This document shows positions 7,689-14,176 of a stretch of DNA of 39,230 bases, piece after piece. This DNA comes from DASUXA01 sp036378155 (GTDB taxonomy: Bacteria; Actinomycetota; Actinomycetes; Mycobacteriales; Micromonosporaceae), in contig DASUXA010000045.1 of assembly GCA_036378155.1 (NCBI GenBank), positions 1 through 39,230 on the forward strand, read 5' to 3'. A program made the position numbers and the translations under genes. Position 1 is the first letter of the stretch. Every line of letters starts with the position of its first letter. Under the pieces are notes generated by a model that saw nothing but the letters and a program-made list of their open reading frames with translations, made no database searches and had not been told where the DNA came from.

Positions 7689-7834
7689 GTGCCCACCCTT
7701 CTCGACGCCGTGCGCCTCGCCGACCCGGCTCCGATGTCGTGTTCTGCGGCGAGGACGGCAGTGTTCGTGACATGATCGGACGCGACAGACTGCCGGATGA
7801 TGGAATGTACTCCTGCACAGCGGAAGGTCAAACG
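7689..7834. promoter_or_regulatory. Divergent promoter region between hxlA and the IclR gene
   Basis: The 146-bp gap between divergent start codons must hold both promoters and probably the IclR operator. An imperfect inverted repeat GGAATGTACTCC lies at 7802-7813, close to the regulator start. The ribosome site GGAAGG (7822-7827) precedes the IclR ATG by seven bases. The operator itself is not resolved. Confidence 0.4.
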
Positions 7835-8617
7835 ATGTCGGATGCGCCGCCCCAGACCGACATGGTCGGCAAGGCTCTGCTGCTCCTCACCCGCCTGGGC
7901 GACCATCCCGAGGGCGCCGTCGCCTCGGAACTGGCCCGCCAGTGTGGACTGCCGCTCAGTACCGCGCACCGTCTGCTCGGTGCCCTGGTTCGCGACCGCT
8001 TCGCGAAGTTCGAGCCGTCCACCAAGCGGTACCGGCTGGGCCTCCAGGTCTTCCAACTCGCTCAGGCGGTCTTCCGCGTCTACGGGTTCACCGGCCTCGC
8101 CCGCCCTGTACTGGAAGAGGTGTCCTCGGCCACGCGGGAAGCCACGCTGCTGGCCATCCGCGACGGCGAACGGCAGCTCTACCTGTACTCGATCGAAGGA
8201 CCCCAGCAGGTCCGGGTGGTCGGCGAGCCCGGCAAGCACGGTCCCCTGCACTGCACTTCGCAGGGCAAGGTCCTGATCGCGTTCGCCGAACCCGAAGTGC
8301 GCGAGTACCTGGTCGAGAACGTCCCGCTGGAGCCTTGCGGTCCAAAAAGCATCACCAGCCGCAGTCGCTTCCGCAAAGAGATCGAGACCGTGCGGGAGTT
8401 GGGGTACGCGCTGGCTGACGAGGAACACGAGGCGGGTATCCGCGCGATCGGGGTTCCGGTCTTCGAAGCGGACGGCATCGCGGCTGCCGCATTGGCTACC
8501 GCCGCCCCGGCGTACCGGATGACCATCGACCAACTGCTCGCGCAGCTTCCCGTGCTCCAAGAGGCCGCAAAGTCACTGTCCGCGATGATGTCGCTGCAAC
8601 CCGGGTCGTACCGGTGA
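7835..8617 (+). CDS. IclR-family transcriptional regulator
   Basis: 260 residues, typical length. The N-terminal winged helix (about 8-70) reads VGKALLLLTRLGDHPEGAVASE, then LARQCGLPLSTAHRLLGALV. The C-terminal IclR effector domain (about 90-250) includes REATLLAIRDGERQLYLYS, HCTSQGKVLIAF and a C-terminal GIRAIGVPVFEADG. The start at ATG 7835 is supported by GGAAGG seven bases upstream. IclR proteins normally bind a small carboxylate and control the divergent catabolic operon, here hxlA through kdgK. Whether it represses or activates cannot be read from the sequence. Confidence 0.88.
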   Translation: MSDAPPQTDMVGKALLLLTRLGDHPEGAVASELARQCGLPLSTAHRLLGALVRDRFAKFEPSTKRYRLGLQVFQLAQAVFRVYGFTGLARPVLEEVSSATREATLLAIRDGERQLYLYSIEGPQQVRVVGEPGKHGPLHCTSQGKVLIAFAEPEVREYLVENVPLEPCGPKSITSRSRFRKEIETVRELGYALADEEHEAGIRAIGVPVFEADGIAAAALATAAPAYRMTIDQLLAQLPVLQEAAKSLSAMMSLQPGSYR

Positions 8618-8634
8618 CGGAAACCGGCGCTTTC

Positions 8635-8660
8635 GCAGGCGATGATTCCCGGTCGCCTGC
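8635..8660 (+). terminator. Hairpin downstream of the IclR gene
   Basis: GCAGGCGA (8635-8642) and TCGCCTGC (8653-8660) form a perfect 8-bp stem with a 10-base loop, 17 bases after the stop codon. There is no U tract, as is common in actinobacteria. Confidence 0.5.
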
Positions 8661-9106
8661 TTCGCCCTCAGCAAGGCGGCGTGCTCGCCATCACTGTCGA
8701 GGACGGACTGAGGTACTTCATGCCAGCATGATCGCCGGAGTGGTCGGCAGTTGTCACTGATCGTCGTCGCGAAAAATGCGACGGCGGAGGATGGGGACAG
8801 ACGATTCGCCGGTTGTACCGCTGAGATCATCGGACAGCGGAGCGGCGCACTGGCGCGCGGAGAGCGACACCGTCATCATCATCGTCATGAGCCAGGGCGA
8901 GGGTGACTGGATCACTATCGCGGACTACGAGAACGTGCCGGGCTGCCCGGAACCGACGGCTGCCGCCCGGACTTGACTGCGTCAACGCGGCATCGACTGG
9001 ATGCCGTTCGGACCGGGCGAGATCTGCACAGGTCGGAGCTCCGTCGTACGTCACGACCGCCCTTCCCGGCGCCCGGCGCCGACGAGGCGCGGGGTAGCTT
9101 CGCCCG
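8661..9106. other. Long gap without a recognisable gene
   Basis: About 445 bases. A weak frame at 8776-8976 (66 codons) has no ribosome site and no recognisable product. A small hairpin CGTCGC/GCGACG lies at 8765-8783. The stretch may be eroded coding sequence. Nothing else was seen. Confidence 0.35.
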
Positions 9107-9538
9107 ATGACTGTCCTCGACTCTCCGATCCCGCGATTCCACCTGGCGATGCCGGTCGACGACCTGGACGCGGCACGCCGTTTCTACGGCGAGGTACTGG
9201 GTCTCGAGCAGGGCCGCAGCGCCGACACGTGGGTGGACTGGAACCTGCACGGTCACCAGTTCGTCACTCATCTGGCGCCGACCCGCGCGCAGCGTGTGCA
9301 CAACCCGGTCGACGGTCACGACGTGCCGGTCCCGCACTTCGGCCTGATCCTGTCCGTCCCCGAATTCCACAAGCTCGCCGATCGGCTCCGCGCGGCGGGC
9401 ACTGAGTTCGTGATCGAGCCCTACGTACGCTTCCAGGGGCAGACCGGCGAGCAGTGGACGATGTTCCTGCTCGACCCCGCCGGCAACGCCCTGGAGTTCA
9501 AGGCGTTCGCCGACGACTCCCAAGTCTTCGCCGTCTGA
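9107..9538 (+). CDS. VOC-family (glyoxalase/bleomycin-resistance fold) protein
   Basis: 143 residues forming one vicinal-oxygen-chelate unit: PRFHLAMPVDDLDAARRFYG opens the first beta-alpha-beta module, and LLDPAGNALEFKAF closes the second. Possible metal ligands are His12 in FHLAMPV, the His in PHFGLIL and the Glu in ALEFKAF, so it may be a metal-dependent enzyme or dioxygenase-like protein rather than only a binding protein. It stands alone on its strand; no pathway partner is adjacent. The fold is sure; the substrate is unknown. Confidence 0.8.
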   Translation: MTVLDSPIPRFHLAMPVDDLDAARRFYGEVLGLEQGRSADTWVDWNLHGHQFVTHLAPTRAQRVHNPVDGHDVPVPHFGLILSVPEFHKLADRLRAAGTEFVIEPYVRFQGQTGEQWTMFLLDPAGNALEFKAFADDSQVFAV

Positions 9539-9592
9539 CGACTGGCGGTCACGAGACAAGCAACCCCCGGACACATTCGAGAACGTCGGTGA

Positions 9593-9738
9593 GGTGACCC
9601 CCTGAGACCGGACACCTCCGTACTTGGCATGCTGCCGAGGAGGAGGAAGCGTTGGCTCGACAGAGCAAGTACCCGGAGGAGTTCCGGCGTCAGGCTGCGG
9701 CGCTGGGCACACCGGCTGCGCGAACCCAGTCCCGATGA
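9593..9738 (+). pseudogene. IS3-family transposase relic (start of OrfA)
   Basis: From TTG 9652 the frame reads LARQSKYPEEFRRQAAAL, the characteristic N-terminus of IS3-type OrfA transposases, then breaks off in unrelated residues and stops at 9736-9738 after 28 codons. Upstream, TGACCCCCTGAGACCGGAC at 9595-9613 resembles the outer end of such elements and AGGAGGAGG supplies a ribosome site. The helix-turn-helix, OrfB and the other terminal repeat are gone. Confidence 0.65.
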
Positions 9739-10094
9739 CCGCACGGGACTATTCGCTGCCGACCCGTGAAAGGCGAAGGGCGACACCGGGACGTGACCGG
9801 ACCGCGCTGTCGTGGTGAGTGAGGGGGAAAATTGGCCGACAAAGGTCGGACTTTGCGCGATGAAGCAAGTCAGACTCGTCGGACGGTCTAGTCGAATCCT
9901 CGACACGCGATTTGGCGAGATCCTCGCGGACAGCAGCGCCGTACGCTGCCCTGGAACATCTGATTGCCGTCATGATTGGCGCGATCCCAACCGATACTCG
10001 GTACGCAGACGCATGTCAGATATCCGACCTCATGCGATTCGGCCCACCCCTCTATCCTGAGTGGACACCTATTGACCTCACAGCAAGGTCACTT
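9739..10094. promoter_or_regulatory. Upstream region of the oxygenase gene
   Basis: About 355 bases between the IS3 relic and the oxygenase. The oxygenase frame stays open back to a TTG at 9912, but the extra residues do not resemble the family, so I treat it as non-coding. It presumably holds the promoter of the three- or four-gene cassette. AAGG at 10085-10088 is the ribosome site. Composition is less GC-rich than the surroundings. Confidence 0.4.
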
Positions 10095-11036
10095 ATGAAT
10101 GTCCCAGCTCTTGATCTTCAGGCACGTATCCCGGTAGCCGAAATCGCAAGCTTGAGTTCCGACATCTCGCGGAGCGGTCGTGAATTCGAGGCGCAACTGA
10201 ACGAGTGGGGCTTCATGGGAGTGAACGTCCCAGGGATCGGTCGGAGGGTCGCCGATCTGCTGAACGCCTTCCGTCTCGCCTGTTCGTCGGCGGCGCCCAG
10301 TCTCGAAGACTTCAGCCACTCGTCGGTACCCCAACTGGCGAGCGGCGGTAACCACGGCTTCTTCCCGTTCTGGTCCGAGGTACCCAGGCTGGCGAAAGGT
10401 GTGCCCGACCCCAAGGAGCACCTGCACATCAGCGGCGCGATGCTCGATGATCTGCCGCCGGGCGCGGCCGACATGCTGCGCGCGTTTCCCACGCTTGGCG
10501 TGCACGCGACCGACGTATTCGATGTGGCTTTCACACTCGCGACCGCATTCGGCGACGTCGTTCGCGGTCTCATGTCCGAGGACGCACCCAACCTCGGTCT
10601 CTCCCACCAGGCGAGCATCCTGCGCGTGATCCACTATGTGAATTCGGACGGGCGCGAGGTCCTCGCCCACGAACACTCCGGCATACAGATGCTAGGAATC
10701 CAGCTTCCTCCGACCGACGGCGGCCTGCAGTACGTCTTGAACGACGGAACCTGGGTCGAACCCGTACTCGCAGGTACGGACGTCGTATTGTGCAACATCG
10801 GCCGGATGCTGACGTTTGCGTCCAGCGGACGCTTCCGCCCCTCCACGCACCGGGTCCACCGGGGCGCGTCGCCCGGTTACGAAAGATGGTCCAGCGTGCT
10901 GTTCGTCTATCCGAGCTACGAGGAGAGGCAGTGGACAGCGGGCGATCTCGGCGTCCAGGTCCTGGAACGGACCTGGGGCGATTTCATCGCCGACCGGTTC
11001 GCGGGATTGACCGGCTCGCTGCCCGACCCTGCCTGA
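10095..11036 (+). CDS. IPNS-type Fe(II)/2-oxoglutarate-dependent oxygenase-like protein with altered metal motif
   Basis: 313 residues from ATG 10095 (AAGG six bases upstream). The layout is that of isopenicillin-N-synthase-like enzymes: an N-terminal helical part with EFEAQLNEWGFMGVNVPGI (30-48) and a C-terminal double-stranded beta-helix core. The core contains HEHSG (192-196), the distal His252 in STHRV, and R264-x-S266 (ERWSS) for the co-substrate carboxylate. Relatives have H-x-D in the first motif (HTDxG); here the Asp position is His194, so the iron site would be H-x-H...H. The enzyme could be a modified oxidase, have another metal chemistry, or be inactive. It heads a cassette with a WYL-like domain and a dCTP-deaminase-like protein. 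Substrate unknown. Confidence 0.75.
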   Translation: MNVPALDLQARIPVAEIASLSSDISRSGREFEAQLNEWGFMGVNVPGIGRRVADLLNAFRLACSSAAPSLEDFSHSSVPQLASGGNHGFFPFWSEVPRLAKGVPDPKEHLHISGAMLDDLPPGAADMLRAFPTLGVHATDVFDVAFTLATAFGDVVRGLMSEDAPNLGLSHQASILRVIHYVNSDGREVLAHEHSGIQMLGIQLPPTDGGLQYVLNDGTWVEPVLAGTDVVLCNIGRMLTFASSGRFRPSTHRVHRGASPGYERWSSVLFVYPSYEERQWTAGDLGVQVLERTWGDFIADRFAGLTGSLPDPA

Positions 11037-11077
11037 TACAGATGCGCACAGTCCACAGAAGACAATTGGAGAATCTC

Positions 11078-11302
11078 ATGGCACGCGAAGACCTCGTCGT
11101 CATCGACTACACGAACTACCGGGGCGAACGCGGTGAGCGGCTCATCCGACCCGATCGGATCTGGTTCGGAAAGACCGATTGGCATCCGGAGTCGCAGTGG
11201 CTCCTCGATGCCGAAGACGTCGACCGGGGGGTAAAGAGGACATTTGCCCTCGCCGACGTCCACTCGTGGAAGCCCGCACAGCCCGGCGATCGAACCGACT
11301 GA
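11078..11302 (+). CDS. Small stand-alone WYL-like domain protein
   Basis: 74 residues, ATG 11078 with GGAG six bases upstream. The sequence follows the core of a WYL module: VIDYTNYRGERGERLIRPDR (strand, turn, strand), then IWFGKTDWHPESQWLLDAED and RTFALADVHSW. WYL domains normally sit in larger regulators and bind nucleic-acid or nucleotide ligands; this copy has no DNA-binding domain attached. It lies 41 bases after the oxygenase and 16 bases before the dCTP-deaminase-like gene, so it is almost certainly co-transcribed. It may be a ligand-sensing subunit of the cassette. The family call is by pattern. Confidence 0.6.
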   Translation: MAREDLVVIDYTNYRGERGERLIRPDRIWFGKTDWHPESQWLLDAEDVDRGVKRTFALADVHSWKPAQPGDRTD

Positions 11303-11318
11303 CAGAAACGGGCGACCG

Positions 11319-12359
11319 ATGTACCTGTCCGACTCGGCGATAAGGGACCGCTTGGACGAAATGGCGCTCTCGGTACCGGACGACTATCCGGTATTTGATG
11401 CCGACGAGCAGATCCAGCCTTGCTCTGTCGACATGCGTCTCGGATGGCGGTTCTGGTCGCCTCGACGGGGTCTTGCCGTGGACCTGAGACAGGGCAAACT
11501 GCTTGAGGTAGCGCCTCGGAGACGATGGAAGGAAAGACACCTCCAACCGGGAGAATCGATCCTGATCCCGCCCGGATCCATGATCCTGGCGCATACTCTC
11601 GAGCAGTTCACGGTTCCTTCCGACTGCGCCGGGAAGATCGAAGGACGGTCCAGTTACGCGCGCCTGGGTCTGCAGGTGCACTGCTCGGCCGACTTCATCA
11701 ATCCCGGATACCGGGGCAGGATGTCCATCCAGTTGGTCAACCTGGGAAGGGTCCCCATCAAACTCTTCCCCGGGCTGCCGGTCTGTCAACTGATTCTCGT
11801 CAAGCTCACGGACACACCGACGAGGCTCTACGGCGACCTGTCGTTGTCCAGCAAGTACTACAACGACGACGGCGGTCCGTCGTACTGGTGGCGCGATCGG
11901 CTACTGCGCAAGGTTCTCGACAGGATGGGTGCCCGCGACATCGCCAGAAGCGTCCAGGAAGACCTCGTCGAGAGGATCGGGCTGCCGGACTACGACGTAC
12001 TGATCCGCCTCGAACGCTTCGTTTCCAGACGTCGGTCGGGCGAGTTGGACAACGCAGACGAGTTGCTAGACGAGTTCTCGCACGCGGAGGATCGACAACG
12101 CAAGCTCGACGAACTTGTCCGGCGGGCACCTGTCGGAGCATTCGTCGTGCTGTTGGCCGCCGCGATCTCAGTACTCTTCGTTCAGCCCTTCTCGTTCCTG
12201 CACTATGTCGTCTGGGCGCTCACCGCCGTGTCCGGAGTCGGAGCATGGGTCGCCGTGATGCGACCGCAGTCGCGGTACCTCGGCGTCAAGGAACTCGACG
12301 ATCTCACTGCGGGAATTCGGGACGAGCCGAACAGCGCGCACTCGTCGAGAGCAGCATGA
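11319..12359 (+). CDS. Membrane-anchored dCTP-deaminase-like protein lacking the catalytic Glu
   Basis: 346 residues. Residues 1-180 follow dCTP deaminase/dUTPase: MYLSDSAIRDRL, QPCSVDMRLGWRF, EGRSSYARLGLQVH (108-121) and NPGYRGRMSIQLVNLG. Residue numbers coincide with E. coli Dcd: Ser111, Arg115 and Ala124 are kept, but the catalytic Glu138 is Gln138 here, so deamination is unlikely. Residues 180-270 are charged and helical. Two membrane helices follow (271-289 and 293-314), then a short soluble tail; housekeeping Dcd proteins are about 190 residues and soluble. It could be a nucleotide sensor or binder fixed at the membrane, possibly with a defence role. Last gene of the oxygenase/WYL cassette; its codon use differs from that of the neighbours. 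Confidence 0.8.
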   Translation: MYLSDSAIRDRLDEMALSVPDDYPVFDADEQIQPCSVDMRLGWRFWSPRRGLAVDLRQGKLLEVAPRRRWKERHLQPGESILIPPGSMILAHTLEQFTVPSDCAGKIEGRSSYARLGLQVHCSADFINPGYRGRMSIQLVNLGRVPIKLFPGLPVCQLILVKLTDTPTRLYGDLSLSSKYYNDDGGPSYWWRDRLLRKVLDRMGARDIARSVQEDLVERIGLPDYDVLIRLERFVSRRRSGELDNADELLDEFSHAEDRQRKLDELVRRAPVGAFVVLLAAAISVLFVQPFSFLHYVVWALTAVSGVGAWVAVMRPQSRYLGVKELDDLTAGIRDEPNSAHSSRAA

Positions 12360-12441
12360 GCAGCCTGAACGGTCGGCACCCCACGTCGCGGGCGTGCGCA
12401 CGGGCACCTGAGTGGTTGCCGCCACCGCCTACGGTGCGGGC

Positions 12442-12582
12442 ATGGGATTCATCATGGTCGTCCTCGGGTACGTCGCGACATTTTTCGTTCTGTACGCGGC
12501 GATCCGCTACGGCGTCGCGGCGGGCATGGAAGACGCCTGGAAACGACGCGAGCAACAGCGATCCGTTCCTGGCGAGCAGTAG
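12442..12582 (+). CDS. Small membrane protein (46 aa)
   Basis: ATG 12442 to TAG 12582. One hydrophobic helix (about residues 3-27, FIMVVLGYVATFFVLYAAIRYG) is followed by a basic and polar tail AGMEDAWKRREQQRS. Single-helix peptides of this layout are common in bacteria with no known function. It begins 82 bases after the dCTP-deaminase-like gene and could be part of that cassette. Confidence 0.5.
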   Translation: MGFIMVVLGYVATFFVLYAAIRYGVAAGMEDAWKRREQQRSVPGEQ

Positions 12583-12643
12583 GCGCGTCGAAACCGAGGC
12601 GAAGGAGCACTGGGCGGGACGCACCGAGGGTGCGAACCGCACG

Positions 12644-12680
12644 GCGGGGCGCCGGAGCACCTGACGACCCGGCGCGCCCG
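12644..12680. terminator. Probable bidirectional terminator
   Basis: CGGGGCGCCGG (from 12644) and CCGGCGCGCCCG (to 12680) form a strong stem with one bulge around a 13-base loop, between convergent genes ending at 12582 and 12687. Confidence 0.5.
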
Positions 12681-12686
12681 TACCCG

Positions 12687-13424
12687 TCACGGCGTCGGCG
12701 GCACTGACACGGACGTCGTCGCGCGCGGTCGGATCCTGGTCGCCGGATCGGTGACCCAGGGCATCCAGATGCCGTGGAAGACGAAGGCGAGCAGCGGAAA
12801 GGCGGGGCTGAACCGGGAGCCGGAGGGCACGCCGGCGAGGACGATCCGGCCCACCTCGTACATCGCGGCGGCGAACAGGTACGACGTCAGGTTCGCCACG
12901 AACCACCATTTCCATCGGGTCGTGTCGTGGCGCAGCGCGGTCGCCTGAGCCAGCCCGATCAGCGGTCCCAGGACGAGCGCCTGGACGAACGCGTCGCGGA
13001 ACACGGTGATCTCGTTGCCGCCCCGGGTGATCACGTCCAGCGCGTCCGGTGCGAGCACGAGCAGCCATACCGCGAGCGCCGGAACGAAGGTGGCGGTTGT
13101 CCACCGCCTGCGATGCAGGTGCGGCAGCCGCTGTCGTAGTACCAGCCACTGCCACCGCCCGAGGACGAGCCCGTGGAACGACGCGCCGATCAACGCGATC
13201 GCGAGCGTGGCGAGCAGCCGGTGGGTGCCGGCGAGGCTCCGCGCGGTGCCGGCGAAAAGTTGTTCGAGGGCGACCCCGCCGACGACGACCACCAGATAGG
13301 CGAGCGCGTTCGCCGCGACCCATTCAGCCAGCAGCTTGTTGTCCCACCATGTGCGCGTCGTCCCGGTCCCGGCAGTCGCCCGCACGGTTGGGCTGGTCCT
13401 CCCTTCAGCTCGCGCCTGCCTCAC
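12687..13424 (-). CDS. Uncharacterised polytopic membrane protein
   Basis: 245 residues with about six hydrophobic helices: WVAANALAYLVVVVGGVAL (35-53), LLATLAIALIGASFHGLVLG (70-89), TFVPALAVWLLVLAP (111-126), AFVQALVLGPLIGLAQATAL, WWFVANLTSYLFAAAMYEVG and FPLLAFVFHGIWMPWV. A repeated pattern LGRWQWLVLRQRL suggests the actinobacterial multi-pass proteins that carry a W-Q-x-L-R motif, but no function is attached to it. The start is uncertain within the first 25 residues, which are polar. Single gene with no partner. Confidence 0.6.
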   Translation of the reverse strand: MRQARAEGRTSPTVRATAGTGTTRTWWDNKLLAEWVAANALAYLVVVVGGVALEQLFAGTARSLAGTHRLLATLAIALIGASFHGLVLGRWQWLVLRQRLPHLHRRRWTTATFVPALAVWLLVLAPDALDVITRGGNEITVFRDAFVQALVLGPLIGLAQATALRHDTTRWKWWFVANLTSYLFAAAMYEVGRIVLAGVPSGSRFSPAFPLLAFVFHGIWMPWVTDPATRIRPRATTSVSVPPTP

Positions 13425-13458
13425 GGCGGCAGGACATCGAGCATTCCCACGTTACGGC

Positions 13459-13527
13459 TCAGCCGCGCCGCACATGCTGGACCGGCTGAATCGGGTTCCC
13501 GTCGGGGTCGGCGACCCACGTGCCCCG
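13459..13527 (-). pseudogene. C-terminal scrap of a VOC/glyoxalase-like gene
   Basis: The minus strand encodes PRGTWVADPDGNPIQPVQHV just before a stop at 13459; the WVADPDGNPIQ signature is the typical end of VOC proteins. Upstream in the frame there is no recognisable VOC sequence, only the antisense of the DinB gene. It appears to be a remnant left by deletion or replacement. Confidence 0.45.
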
Positions 13528-13557
13528 CGGCACCGGCGGCGATGGCAGACTCACGGC

Positions 13558-14082
13558 ATGCGGCAACCGGCAGCGATTCCACCCGACACCGCCGACTGGA
13601 CGTTCGTGATCGGCGAGGGGTGCCGGCAGTGCGGGTTCACCCCGCAGGAGGTGACGTCCACCGGGGACCGGTTGCGCGCCACGATTCCGCTGTGGCAGCA
13701 GGCGCTGTCCCGACCGGACGCGTCGCAGCGCCCGGCACCGACGGTCTGGTCCCCCGTCGAGTACGCCTGCCATGTCCGCGACACCTGCCGGATCTTCCGG
13801 GAGCGGCTGGAGCAGATGCTCCGCGAGGACGATCCGACGTTCCCGAACTGGGACCAGGACGCGACCGCTGTCGAACAGGACTACTTCCACCAGGTACCGG
13901 CTGAGGTCGCCGGGCAGCTCGCCGCCGAGGCCGAGGCGACGGCGGCGGTGTTCGACGCGGTACAGCCGGATCAATGGGAACGACCGGGTCGCCGCAGCAA
14001 CGGGTCGCGGTTCACGGTGCGTACCTTCGCCGTCTACTTCCTGCACGACATCGAGCACCACGTCCACGACGTGACACGCTGA
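13558..14082 (+). CDS. DinB-fold protein
   Basis: 174 residues, a four-helix-bundle DinB/YfiT-like protein. The probable metal ligands are the His in YACHVRDTCRIF (about 70) and the pair in YFLHDIEHHVHDV near the C-terminus. Relatives are thiol-dependent S-transferases or metal-binding proteins of unclear role. The start ATG 13558 was chosen because upstream residues are not family-like and overlap the VOC relic region. No operon partner. A second DinB-type gene lies at 22466. Confidence 0.7.
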   Translation: MRQPAAIPPDTADWTFVIGEGCRQCGFTPQEVTSTGDRLRATIPLWQQALSRPDASQRPAPTVWSPVEYACHVRDTCRIFRERLEQMLREDDPTFPNWDQDATAVEQDYFHQVPAEVAGQLAAEAEATAAVFDAVQPDQWERPGRRSNGSRFTVRTFAVYFLHDIEHHVHDVTR

Positions 14083-14176
14083 CGGTCGCTCAGCCGAGCC
14101 GCGGCGCCGGCCCGGCGGTGGACGCCGGTCCAGCGCACAGCGCATGGGAGCGACCCGGTTGCGCGCCGGGAGACGG

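Noticed and set aside
8776..8976. 66-codon plus-strand frame
   Set aside because: No ribosome site, no family, low information; listed only as part of the empty stretch.
10095..11036. A beta-lactam (isopenicillin N) biosynthesis gene
   Set aside because: No ACV synthetase or epimerase nearby and the metal motif is altered; only the fold family is shared.
11319..12359. Ordinary housekeeping dCTP deaminase
   Set aside because: Catalytic Glu replaced by Gln, 150 extra residues and two membrane helices.
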